From NCBI GenBank assembly GCA_964036275.1, contig CAXIWQ010000007.1, positions 48,003 through 112,002 on the forward strand: DNA of 64,000 nucleotides. Direction: 5' to 3'. Numbering within the stretch: the stretch's first letter is position 1; the number at the start of each line of letters is the position of its first letter. The notes beneath the pieces are model-generated. The model saw nothing but the letters and a program-made list of their open reading frames with translations, made no database searches and was not told the origin of the DNA. This DNA is from Litoditis marina (Eukaryota; Nematoda; Chromadorea; Rhabditida; Rhabditidae). Below, one piece after another: positions 1-13,617 of the stretch. The translations under genes and the position numbers were made by a program.

Positions 1-3000
1 AACTACCATGAAACAATTGGTTTTCTTACAATCTTCAGATTGACCTGTGAAAACTTCGAATCCGGCCGATTGAATATCAGCGCGGCCAAAATTCGAACTT
101 TCTGAGTTTCGATACAGAGCTTGTATACATGAAAACCTTTAGTACACTGTTACTAACTCAATTGGACTATCTCCCCACTTATAGTAACAACTACCATGAA
201 ACAATTGGTTTTCTTACAATCTTCAGATTGACCTGTGAAAACTTCGGAATCCGGCCGATTCAATATCAGCGCGGCCAAAATTCGAACTTCTGAGTTTCGA
301 TACAGAGCTTGTATACATGAAAAATCTGTAGTACACTGTTACTACTCAATTGGACTATTTTCCCACTTATGGTAACAACTACCATGAAACAATTGGTTTT
401 CTTACAATCTTCAGATTGACCTGTGAAAACTTCGGAATCCGGCCGATTGAATATCAGCGCGGCCAAAATTCGAACTTTCTGAGTTTCGATACAGAGCTTG
501 TAAACATGAAAAACCTTTAGTACGCTGTTACTACTCAATTGGACTATCTTCCCACTTATGGTAACAACTACCATGAAACAATTGGCCTCCTTACAATCTT
601 CAGATTGACCGGTGAAAACTTCGGAATCCGGCCGATTGAATATCAGCGCGGCCGAAATTCGAACTTTCTGAGTTTCGATACAGAGCTTGTATACATGAAA
701 AACCTTTAGTACACTGTTACTACTCAATTGGACTATCTTCCCACTTATAGTAACAACTACCATGAAACAATTGGTTTTCTTACAATCTTCAGATTGACCT
801 GTGAAAACTTCGGAATCCGGCCGATTCAATATTAGCGCGGCCAAAATTCGAACTTTCTGAGTTTCGATACAGAGCTTGTATACATGAAAAATCTTTAGTA
901 CACTGTTACTACTCAATTGGACTATTTTCCCACTTATGGTAACAACTACCATGAAACAATTGGTTTTCTTACAATCTTCAGATTGACCTGTGAAAACTTC
1001 GGAATCCGGCCGATTGAATATCAGCGCGGCCAAAATTCGAACTTTCTGAGTTTCGATACAGAGCTTGTAAACATGAAAAACCTTTAGTACGCTGTTACTA
1101 CTCAATTGGACTATCTTCCCACTTATGGTAACAACTACCATGAAACAATTGGCCTCCTTACAATCTTCAGATTGACCGGTGAAAACTTCGGAATCCGGCC
1201 GATTGAATATCAGCGCGGCCGAAATTCGAACTTTCTGAGTTTCGATACAGAGCTTGTATACATGAAAAACCTTTAGTACACTGTTACTACTCAATTGGAC
1301 TATCTTCCCACTCATTGAAACAACTATTATGAAACAATTGGCCTTCGTACAATCTTCAGATTGACCTGTGAAAACTTCGAAATCCGGCCGATTCAATATC
1401 AGCGCGGCCAAAATTCGAACTTTCTGAGTTTCGATACAGAGCTTGTAAACATGAAAAACCTTTAGTACACTGTTACTACTCAATCGGACTATCTTCCCAC
1501 GTATGGTCACAACTAACATGAAACAATTGACCTATTTACAATCTTCAGGTTGACCGGTGAAAACTTCGGAACCCGGCCGATTCAATATCAGCGCGGCCAA
1601 AATTCGAACTTTCTGGGTTTCGATACAGAGCTTGTATACATGAAAAACCTTTAGTACACTGTTACTTCTCAGTTGGACTATCTCCTCACTTATAGTAACA
1701 ACTACCATGAAACAATTGGTTTTCTTACAATCTTCAGATTGACCTGTGAAAACTTCGGAATCCGGCCGATTGAATATCAGCGCGGCCAAAATTCGAACTT
1801 TCTGAGTTTCGATACAGAGCTTGTATACATGAAAAACCTTTAGTACACTGTTACTACTCAATTGGACTATCTCCCCACTTATAGTAACAACTACCATGAA
1901 ACAATTGGTTTTCTTACAATCTTCAGATTGACCTGTGAAAACTTCGGAATCCGGCCGATTCAATATCAGCGCGGCCAAAATTCGAACTTTCTGAGTTTCG
2001 ATACAGAGCTTGTATACATGAAAAATCTTTAGTACACTGTTACTACTCAATTGGACTATTTTCCCACTTATGGTAACAACTACCATGAAACAATTGGTTT
2101 TCTTACAATCTTCAGATTGACCTGTGAAAACTTCGGAATCCGGCCGATTGAATATCAGCGCGGCCAAAATTCGAACTTTCTGAGTTTCGATACAGAGCTT
2201 GTAAACATGAAAAACCTTTAGTACGCTGTTACTACTCAATTGGACTATCTTCCCACTTATGGTAACAACTACATGAAACAATTGGCCTCCTTACAATCTT
2301 CAGATTGACCGGTGAAAACTTCGGAATCCGGCCGATTGAATATCAGCGCGGCCGAAATTCGAACTTTCTGAGTTTCGATACAGAGCTTGTATACATGAAA
2401 AACCTTTAGTACACTGTTACTACTCAATTGGACTATCTTCCCACTCATTGTAACAACTATTATGAAACAATTGGCCTTCGTACAATCTTCAGATTGACCT
2501 GTGAAAACTTCGAAATCCGGCGATTCAATATCAGCGCGGCCAAAATTCGAACTTTCTGAGTTTCGATACAGAGCTTGTATACATGAAAACCTTTAGTACA
2601 CTGTTACTACTCAATTGGACTATCTTCCCACTCATTGTAACAACTATTATGAAACAATTGGCCTTCGTACAATCTTCAGATTGACCTGTGAAAACTTCGA
2701 AATCCGGCCGATTCAATATCAGCGCGGCCAAAATTCGAACTTTCTGAGTTTCGATACAGAGCTTGTATACATGAAAAACCTTTAGTACACTGTTACTACT
2801 CAATTGGACTATCTTTCCACGTATGGTCACAACTAACATGAAACAATTGACCTATTTACAATCTTCAGGTTGACCGGTGAAAACTTCGGAACCCGGCCGA
2901 TTGAATATCAGCGCGGCCAAAATTCGAACTTTCTGAGTTTCGATACAGAGCTTGTATACATGAAAAACCTTTAGTGCACTGTTACTACTCAATTGGACTA

Positions 3001-4157
3001 CCTTCCCACTTATTGTAACAACTATTATGAAACAATTGGCCTTCGTACAATCTTCAGATTGACCTGTGAAAACTTCGAAATCCGGCCGATTCAATATCAG
3101 CGCGGCCAAAATTCGAACTTTCTGAGTTTCGATACAGAGCTTGTATACATGAAAAACCTTCCTCCGTACACTGTTACCACTTAATTGAACTATCTTCCCA
3201 CTTATTGTAACAACTATTATGAAACAATTGGTTTTCTTACAATCTTCAGATTGACCTGTGAAAACTTCGGAATCCGGCCGATTGAATATCAGCGCGGCCA
3301 AAATTCGAACTTTCTGAGTTTCGATACAGAGGTTGTATACATGAAAAACCTTTAGTACACTGTTACTACTCAACTGGACTATCTTTCCACTTATGGTCAC
3401 AACTACCATGAAACAATTGGCCTCCTTACAATCTTCAGATTGACCGGTGAAAACTTCGAAATCCGGCCGATTCAATATCAGCGCGGCCAAAATTCGAACT
3501 TTCTGAGTTTCGATACAGAGCTTGTATACATGTAAAACCTTCAGTACACTGTTAGTACTCAATTGGACTATCTTCCCACTTATGGTCACAACTACCATGA
3601 AACAATTGGCCTCCTTACAATCTTCAGATTGACCGGTGAAAACTTCGAAATCCGTCCGATTCAATATCAGCGCGGCCAAAATTCAAACTTCTGAGTTTCG
3701 ATACAGAGCTTGTATACATGAAAAACCTTTAGTACACTGTTACTACTCAATTGGACTATCTTCCCACGTATGGTCACAACTAACATGAAACAATTGACCT
3801 ATTTACAATCTTCAGGTTGACCGGTGAAAACTTCGGAACCCGGCCGATTCAATATCAGCGCGGCAAAATTCGAACTTTCTGGGTTTCGATACAGAGCTTG
3901 TATACATGAAAAACCTTTAGTACACTGTTACTTCTCAGTTGGACTATCTCCTCACTTATAGTAACAACTACCATGAAACAATTGGTTTTCTTACAATCTT
4001 CAGATTGACCTGTGAAAACTTCGGAATCCGGCCGATTGAATATCAGCGCGGCCAAAATTTGAACTTTCTGAGTTTCGATACAGAGCTTGTATACATGAAA
4101 AACCTTTAGTACACTGTTACTACTCAATTGGACTATCTTCCCACGTATGGTCACAAC

Positions 4158-7100
4158 TAACATGAAACAATTGGTTTTCTTACAATCCTCAGGTTGACCG
4201 GTGAAAACTTCGGAACCCGGCCGATTCAATATCAGCGCGGCCAAAATTCGAACTTTCTGGGTTTCGATACAGAGCTTGTATACATGAAAAACCTTTAGTA
4301 CACTGTTACTACTCAGTTGGACTATCTCCTCACTTATAGTAACAACTACCATGAAACAATTGGTTTTCTTACAATCTTCAGATTGACCTGTGAAAACTTC
4401 GGAATCCGGCCGATTGAATATCAGCGCGGCCAAAATTCGAACTTTCTGAGTTTCGATACAGAGCTTGTATACATGAAAAACCTTTAGTACACTGTTACTA
4501 CTCAATTGGACTATCTCCCCACTTATAGTAACAACTACCATGAAACAATTGGTTTTCTTACAATCTTCAGATTGACCTGTGAAAACTTCGGAATCCGGCC
4601 GATTGAATATCAGCGCGGCCAAAATTCGAACTTTCTGAGTTTCGATACAGAGGTTGTATACATGAAAAACCTTTAGTACACTGTTACTACTCAATTGGAC
4701 TATTTTCTCACTTATGGTAACAACTACCATGAAACAATTGGTTTTCTTACAATCTTTAGATTGTTCTGTGAAAACTTCGAAATCCGGCCGATTCAATATC
4801 AGCGCGGCCAAAATTCGAACTTTCTGGGTTTCGATACAGAGCGTGTATACATGAAAAACCTTTAGTACACTGTTACTACTCAGTTGGACTATCTCCCACT
4901 TATAGTAACAACTACCATGAAACAATTGGTTTTCTTACAATCTTCTGATTGACCTGTGAAAACTTCGGAATCCGGCCGATTGAATATCAGCGCGGCCAAA
5001 ATTCGAACTTTCTGAGTTTCGATACACAGCTTGTATACATGAAAAACCTTAGTACACTGTTACTACTCAATTGGACTATCTCCCCACTTATAGGAACAAC
5101 TACCATGAAACAATTGGTTTTCTTACAATCTTCAGATTGACCTGTGAAAACTTCGGAATCCGGCCGATTGAATATCAGCGCGGCCAAAATTCGAACTTTC
5201 TGAGTTTCGATACAGAGCTTGTAAACATGAAAAACCTTTAGTACACTGTTACTACTCAATTGGACTATCTTCCCACGTATGGTCACAACTAACATGAAAC
5301 AATTGGTTTTCTTACAATCCTCAGGTTGACCGGTGAAAACTTCGGAACCCGGCCGATTCAATATCAGCGCGGCCAAAATTCGAACTTTCTGGGTTTCGAT
5401 ACAGAGCTTGTATACATGAAAAACCTTTAGTACACTGTTACTACTCAGTTGGACTATCTCCTCACTTATAGTAACAACTACCATGAAACAATTGGTTTTC
5501 TTACAATCTTCAGATTGACCTGTGAAAACTTCGGAATCCGGCCGATTGAATATCAGCGCGGCCAAAATTCGAACTTTCTGGGTTTCGATACAGAGCTTGT
5601 ATACATGAAAAACCTTTAGTACACTGTTACTACTCAGTTGGACTATCTCCTCACTTATAGTAACAACTACCATGAAACAATTGGTTTTCTTACAATCTTC
5701 AGATTGACCTGTGAAAACTTCGGAATCCGGCCGATTGAATATCAGCGCGGCCAAAATTCGAACTTTCTGAGTTTCGATACAGAGCTTGTATACATGAAAA
5801 ACCTTTAGTACACTGTTACTACTCAATTGGACTATCTCCCCACTTATAGTAACAACTACCATGAAACAATTGGTTTTCTTACAATCTTCAGATTGACCTG
5901 TGAAAACTTCGGAATCCGGCCGATTGAATATCAGCGCGGCCAAAATTCGAACTTTCTGAGTTTCGATACAGAGGTTGTATACATGAAAAACCTTTAGTAC
6001 ACTGTTACTACTCAATTGGACTATTTTCTCACTTATGGTAACAACTACCATGAAACAATTGGTTTTCTTACAATCTTTAGATTGTTCTGTGAAAACTTCG
6101 AAATCCGGCCGATTCAATATCAGCGCGGCCAAAATTCGAACTTTCTGGGTTTCGATACAGAGCGTGTATACATGAAAAACCTTTAGTACACTGTTACTAC
6201 TCAGTTGGACTATCTCCCCACTTATAGTAACAACTACCATGAAACAATTGGTTTTCTTACAATCTTCTGATTGACCTGTGAAAACTTCGGAATCCGGCCG
6301 ATTGAATATCAGCGCGGCCAAAATTCGAACTTTCTGAGTTTCGATACACAGCTTGTATACATGAAAAACCTTTAGTACACTGTTACTACTCAATTGGACT
6401 ATCTCCCCACTTATAGGAACAACTACCATGAAACAATTGGTTTTCTTACAATCTTCAGATTGACCTGTGAAAACTTCGGAATCCGGCCGATTCAATATCA
6501 GCGCGGCCAAAATTCGAACTTTCTGAGTTTCGATACAGAGCTTGTATACATGAAAAATCTTTAGTACACTGTTACTACTCAATTGGACTATTTTCCCACT
6601 TTTGGTAACAACTACCATGAAACAATTGGTTTTCTTACAATCTTCAGATTGACCTGTGAAAACTTCGGAATCCGGCCGATTGAATATCAGCGCGGCCAAA
6701 ATTCGAACTTTCTGAGTTTCGATACAGAGCTTGTAAACATGAAAAACCTTTAGTACACTGTTACTACTCAATTGGACTATCTTCCCACGTATGGTCACAA
6801 CTAACATGAAACAATTGGTTTTCTTACAGTCCTCAGGTTGACCGGTGAAAACTTCGGAACCCGGCCGATTCAATATCAGCGCGGCCAAAATTCGAACTTT
6901 CTGGGTTTCGATACAGAGCTTGTATACATGAAAAACCTTTAGTACACTGTTACTACTCAGTTGGACTATCTCCTCACTTATAGTAACAACTACCATGAAA
7001 CAATTGGTTTTCTTACAATCTTCAGATTGACCTGTGAAAACTTCGGAATCCGGCCGATTGAATATCAGCGCGGCCAAAATTCGAACTTTCTGAGTTTCGA

Positions 7101-8135
7101 TACAGAGCTTGTATACATGAAAAACCTTTAGTACACTGTTACTACTCAATTGGACTATCTCCCCACTTATAGTAACAACTACCATGAAACAATTGGTTTT
7201 CTTACAATCTTCAGATTGACCTGTGAAAACTTCGGAATCCGGCCGATTGAATATCAGCGCGGCCAAAATTCGAACTTTCTGAGTTTCGATACAGAGGTTG
7301 TATACATGAAAAACCTTTAGTACACTGTTACTACTCAATTGGACTATTTTCTCACTTATGGTAACAACTACCATGAAACAATTGGTTTTCTTACAATCTT
7401 TAGATTGTTCTGTGAAAACTTCGAAATCCGGCCGATTCAATATCAGCGCGGCCAAAATTCGAACTTTCTGGGTTTCGATACAGAGCGTGTATACATGAAA
7501 AACCTTTAGTACACTGTTACTACTCAGTTGGACTATCTCCCCACTTATAGTAACAACTACCATGAAACAATTGGTTTTCTTACAATCTTCTGATTGACCT
7601 GTGAAAACTTCGGAATCCGGCCGATTGAATATCAGCGCGGCCAAAATTCGAACTTTCTGAGTTTCGATACACAGCTTGTATACATGAAAAACCTTTAGTA
7701 CACTGTTACTACTCAATTGGACTATCTCCCCACTTATAGGAACAACTACCATGAAACAATTGGTTTTCTTACAATCTTCAGATTGACCTGTGAAAACTTC
7801 GGAATCCGGCCGATTCAATATCAGCGCGGCCAAAATTCGAACTTTCTGAGTTTCGATACAGAGCTTGTATACATGAAAAATCTTTAGTACACTGTTACTA
7901 CTCAATTGGACTATTTTCCCACTTTTGGTAACAACTACCATGAAACAATTGGTTTTCTTACAATCTTCAGATTGACCTGTGAAAACTTCGGAATCCGGCC
8001 GATTGAATATCAGCGCGGCCAAAATTCGAACTTTCTGAGTTTCGATACAGAGCTTGTAAACATGAAAACCTTTAGTACACTGTTACTACTCAATTGGACT
8101 ATCTTCCCACGTATGGTCACAACTAACATGAAACA
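4158..8135 (-). repeat. Satellite A higher-order repeat of 6, 7 and 8 monomers
   Basis: The rare ATTGTTCTGTG variant has its TTGTTCTG core at 4761, 6082 and 7405, giving spacings of 1321 bp (7 monomers minus two one-base losses) and 1323 bp (exactly 7 x 189). A second marker, TAACATGAAACAATTGG, lies at 4158, 5290 and 6802, giving 1132 bp (6 monomers minus the same two losses) and 1512 bp (8 monomers). The underlying unit therefore has 7 monomers, with monomers gained or lost between copies. The two missing bases are in CTATCTCCCACTT near 4890 and in AACCTTAGTAC near 5048. The same variants recur near 14950 and in block 3. Confidence 0.85.
4987..8022 (-). other. Longest satellite ORF (1011 codons), probably not a gene
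   Basis: An uninterrupted frame of 16 successive 63-codon units. Each unit reads roughly VVVTISGKIVQLSSNSVLK, VFHVYKLCIETQKVRILAAL, IFNRPDSEVFTGQSEDCKK, TNCFM. The unit has three cysteines, no signal peptide, no clear membrane segment and no domain I recognise. It begins at a fortuitous ATG (MAALIFNRPD) created by an indel and ends at one. No promoter, splice signal or poly(A) context is evident. Variants between units often change the amino acid (GKI/GEI/EEI, FNR/LNR, PDS/PDF/PGS). The parsimonious reading is a non-coding satellite with period divisible by three; a repetitive protein cannot be excluded from sequence alone. Confidence 0.3.
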
Positions 8136-11100
8136 ATTGACCTATTTACAATCTTCAGGTTGACCGGTGAAAACTTCGGAACCCGGCCGATTCAATATCA
8201 GCGCGGCCAAAATTCGAACTTTCTGGGTTTCGATACAGAGCTTGTATACATGAAAAACCTTTAGTACACTGTTACTACTCAATTGGACTATCTCCCCACT
8301 TATAGTAACAACTACCATGAAACAATTGGTTTTCTTACAATCTTCAGATTGACCTGTGAAAACTTCGGAATCCGGCCGATTCAATATCAGCGCGGCCAAA
8401 ATTCGAACTTTCTGAGTTTCGATACAGAGCTTGTATACATGAAAAACCTTTAGTACACTGTTACTTCTCAGTTGGACTATCTCCTCACTTATAGTAACAA
8501 CTACCATGAAACAATTGGTTTTCTTACAATCTTCAGATTGACCTGTGAAAACTTCGGAATCCGGCCGATTGAATATCAGCGCGGCCAAAATTCGAACTTT
8601 CTGAGTTTCGATACAGAGCTTGTATACATGAAAAACCTTTAGTACACTGTTACTACTCAATTGGACTATCTCCCCACTTATAGTAACAACTACCATGAAA
8701 CAATTGGTTTTCTTACAATCTTCAGATTGACCTGTGAACACTTCGGAATCCGGCCGATTCAATATCAGCGCGGCCAAAATTCGAACTTTCTGAGTTTCGA
8801 TACAGAGCTTGTATACATGAAAAATCTTTAGTACACTGTTACTACTCAATTGGACTATTTTCCCACTTATGGTAACAACTACCATGAAACAATTGGTTTT
8901 CTTACAATCTTCAGATTGACCTGTGAAAACTTCGGAATCCGGCCGATTGAATATCAGCGCGGCCAAAATTCGAACTTTCTGAGTTTCGATACAGAGCTTG
9001 TATACATGAAAAATCTTTAGTACACTGTTACTACTCAATTGGACTATTTTCCCACTTTTGGTAACAACTACCATGGAACAATTGGTTTTCTTACAATCTT
9101 CAGATTGACCTGTGAAAACTTCGGAATCCGGCCGATTGAATATCAGCGCGGCCAAAATTCGAACTTTCTGAGTTTCGATACAGAGCTTGTAAACATGAAA
9201 AACCTTTAGTACACTGTTACTACTCAATTGGACCATCTTCCCACGTATGGTCACAACTAACATGAAACAATTGACCTATTTACAATCTTCAGGTTGACTG
9301 GTGAAAACTTCGGAACCCGGCCGATTCAATATCAGCGCGGCCAAAATTCGAACTTTCTGGGTTTCGATACAGAGCTTGTATACATGAAAAACCTTTAGTA
9401 CACTGTTACTTCTCAGTTGGACTATCTCCTCACTTATAGTAACAACTACCATGAAACAATTGGTTTTCTTACAATCTTCAGATTGACCTCGTGAACACTT
9501 CGGAATCCGGCCGATTCAATATCAGCGCGGCCAAAATTCGAACTTTCTGAGTTTCGATACAGAGCTTGTATACATGAAAAATCTTTAGTACACTGTTACT
9601 ACTCAATTGGACTATTTTCCCACTTATGGTAACAACTACCATGAAACAATTGGTTTTCTTACAATCTTCAGATTGACCTGTGAAAACTTCGGAATCCGGC
9701 CGATTGAATATCAGCGCGGCCAAAATTCGAACTTTCTGAGTTTCGATACAGAGCTTGTATACATGAAAACCTTTAGTACACTGTTACTACTCAATTGGAC
9801 TATCTCCCCACTTATAGGAACAACTACCATGAAACAATTGGTTTTCTTACAATCTTCAGATTGACCTGTGAAAACTTCGGAATCCGGCCGATTCAATATC
9901 AGCGCGGCCAAAATTCGAACTTTCTGAGTTTCGATACAGAGCTTGTATACATGAAAAATCTTTAGTACACTGTTACTACTCAATTGGACTATTTTCCCAC
10001 TTTTGGTAACAACTACCATGAAACAATTGGTTTTCTTACAATCTTCAGATTGACCTGTGAAAACTTCGGAATCCGGCCGATTGAATATCAGCGCGGCCAA
10101 AATTCGAACTTTCTGAGTTTCGATACAGAGCTTGTAAACATGAAAAACCTTTAGTACACTGTTACTACTCAATTGGACTATCTTCCCACGTATGGTCACA
10201 ACTAACATGAAACAATTGACCTATTTACAATCTTCAGGTTGACCGGTGAAAACTTCGGACCCGGCCGATTCAATATCAGCGCGGCCAAAATTCGAACTTT
10301 CTGGGTTTCGATACAGAGCTTGTATACATGAAAAACCTTTAGTACACTGTTACTACTCAATTGGACTATCTCCCCACTTATAGTAACAACTACCATGAAA
10401 CAATTGGTTTCTTACAATCTTCAGATTGACCTGTGAAAACTTCGGAATCCGGCCGATTCAATATCAGCGCGGCAAAATTCGAACTTTCTGAGTTTCGATA
10501 CAGAGCTTGTATACATGAAAAATCTTTAGTACACTGTTACTACTCAATTGGACTATTTTCCCACTTATGGTAACAACTACCATGAAACAATTGGTTTTCT
10601 TACAATCTTCAGATTGACCTGTGAAAACTTCGGAATCCGGCCGATTGAATATCAGCGCGGCCAAAATTCGAACTTTCTGAGTTTCGATACAGAGCTTGTA
10701 AACATGAAAAACCTTTAGTACGCTGTTACTACTCAATTGGACTATCTTCCCACTTATGGTAACAACTACCATGAAACAATTGGCCTCCTTACAATCTTCA
10801 GATTGACCGGTGAAAACTTCGGAATCCGGCCGATTGAATATCAGCGCGGCCGAAATTCGAACTTTCTGAGTTTCGATACAGAGCTTGTATACATGAAAAA
10901 CCTTTAGTACACTGTTACTACTCAATTGGACTATCTTCCCACTCATTGTAACAACTATTATGAAACAATTGGCCTTCGTACAATCTTCAGATTGACCTGT
11001 GAAAACTTCGAAATCCGGCCGATTCAATATCAGCGCGGCCAAAATTCGAACTTTCTGAGTTTCGATACAGAGCTTGTATACATGAAAAACCTTTAGTACA

Positions 11101-13617
11101 CTGTTACTACTCAATTGGACTATCTTCCCACTCACTGTAACAACTATTATGAAACAATTGGCCTTCGTACAATCTTCAGATTGACCTGTGAAAACTTCGA
11201 AATCCGGCCGATTCAATATCAGCGCGGCCAAATTCGAACTTTCTGAGTTTCGATACAGAGCTTGTATACATGAAAAACCTTTAGTACACTGTTACTACTC
11301 AGTTGGACTATCTTTCCACGTATGGTCACAACTAACATGAAACAATTGACCTATTTACAATCTTCAGGTTGACCGGTGAAAACTTCGGAACCCGGCCGAT
11401 TGAATATCAGCGCGGCCAAAATTCGAACTTTCTGAGTTTCGATACAGAGCTTGTATACATGAAAAACCTTTAGTACACTGTTACTACTCAGTTGGACTAT
11501 CTTTCCACGTATGGTCACAACTAACATGAAACAATTGACCTATTTACAATCTTCAGGTTGACCGGTGAAAACTTCGGAACCCGGCCGATTGAATATCAGC
11601 GCGGCCAAAATTCGAACTTTCTGAGTTTCGATACAGAGCTTGTATACATGAAAAACCTTTAGTGCACTGTTACTACTCAATTGGACTACCTTCCCACTTA
11701 TTGTAACAACTATTATGAAACAATTGGCCTTCGTACAATCTTCAGATTGACCTGTGAAAACTTCGAAATCCGGCCGATTCAATATCAGCGCGGCCAAAAT
11801 TCGAACTTTCTGAGTTTCGATACAGAGCTTGTATACATGAAAAACTTCCGTACACTGTTACCACTAATTGAACTATCTTCCCACTTATTGTAACAACTAT
11901 TATGAAACAATTGGTTTCCTTACAATCTTCAGATTGACCTGTGAAAACTTCGGAATCCGGCCGATTGAATATCAGCGCGGCCAAAATTCGAACTTTCTGA
12001 GTTTCGATACAGAGGTTGTATACATGAAAAACCTTTAGTACACTGTTACTTCTCAACTGGACTATCTTTCCACTTATGGTCACAACTACCATGAAACAAT
12101 TGGCCTCCTTACAATCTCAGATTGACCGGTGAAAACTTCGAAATCCGGCCGATTCAATATCAGCGCGGCCAAAATTCGAACTTTCTGAGTTTCGATACAG
12201 AGCTTGTATACATGTAAAACCTTCAGTACACTGTTAGTACTCAATTGGACTATCTTCCCACTTATGGTCACAACTACCATGAAACAATTGGCCTCCTTAC
12301 AATCTTCAGATTGACCGGTGAAAACTTCGAAATCCGTCCGATTCAATATCAGCGCGGCCAAAATTCAAACTTTCTGAGTTTCGATACAGAGCTTGTATAC
12401 ATGAAAAACCTTTAGTACACTGTTACTACTCAATTGGACTATCTTCCCACGTATGGTCACAACTAACATGAAACAATTGACCTATTTACAATCTTCAGGT
12501 TGACCGGTGAAAACTTCGGAACCCGGCCGATTCAATATCAGCGCGGCCAAAATTCGAACTTTCTGGGTTTCGATACAGAGCTTGTATACATGAAAAACCT
12601 TTAGTACACTGTTACTTCTCAGTTGGACTATCTCCTCACTTATAGTAACAACTACCATGAAACAATTGGTTTTCTTACAATCTTCAGATTGACCTGTGAA
12701 AACTTCGGAATCCGGCCGATTGAATATCAGCGCGGCCAAAATTCGAACTTTCTGAGTTTCGATACAGAGCTTGTATACATGAAAAACCTTTAGTACACTG
12801 TTACTACTCAATTGGACTATCTTCCCACGTATGGTCACAACTAACATGAAACAATTGGTTTTCTTACAATCTTCAGGTTGACCGGTGAAAACTTCGGAAT
12901 CCGGCCGATTCAATATCAGCGCGGCCAAAATTCGAACTTTCTGAGTTTCGATACAGAGCTTGTATACATGAAAAACCTTCCGTACACTGTTACCACTTAA
13001 TTGAACTATCTTCCCACTTATTGTAACAACTATTATGAAACAATTTTGGTTTCCTTACAATCTTCAGATTGACCTGTGAAAACTTCGGAATCCGGCCGAT
13101 TGAATATCAGCGCGGCCAAAATTCGAACTTTCTGAGTTTCGATACAGAGGTTGTATACATGAAAAACCTTTAGTACACTGTTACTTCTCAACTGGACTAT
13201 CTTTCCACTTATGGTCACAACTACCATGAAACAATTGGCCTCCTTACAATCTTCAGATTGACCGGTGAAAACTTCGAAATCCGGCCGATTCAATATCAGC
13301 GCGGCCAAAATTCGAACTTTCTGAGTTTCGATACAGAGCTTGTATACATGTAAAACCTTCAGTACACTGTTAGTACTCAATTGGACTATCTTCCCACTTA
13401 TGGTCACAACTACCATGAAACAATTGGCCTCCTTACAATCTTCAGATTGACCGGTGAAAACTTCGAAATCCGTCCGATTCAATATCAGCGCGGCCAAAAT
13501 TCAAACTTTCTGAGTTTCGATACAGAGCTTGTATACATGAAAAACCTTTAGTACACTGTTACTACTCAATTGGACTATCTTCCCACGTATGGTCACAACT
13601 AACATGAAACAATTGAC

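Noticed and set aside
4987..8022. A 1011-residue repetitive protein gene on the minus strand, with further large genes throughout satellite A
   Set aside because: The frame is simply the 189-bp satellite read in triplets. Ends are set by random indels or a recurrent TAG monomer, variants often change residues, and no gene signals accompany it.
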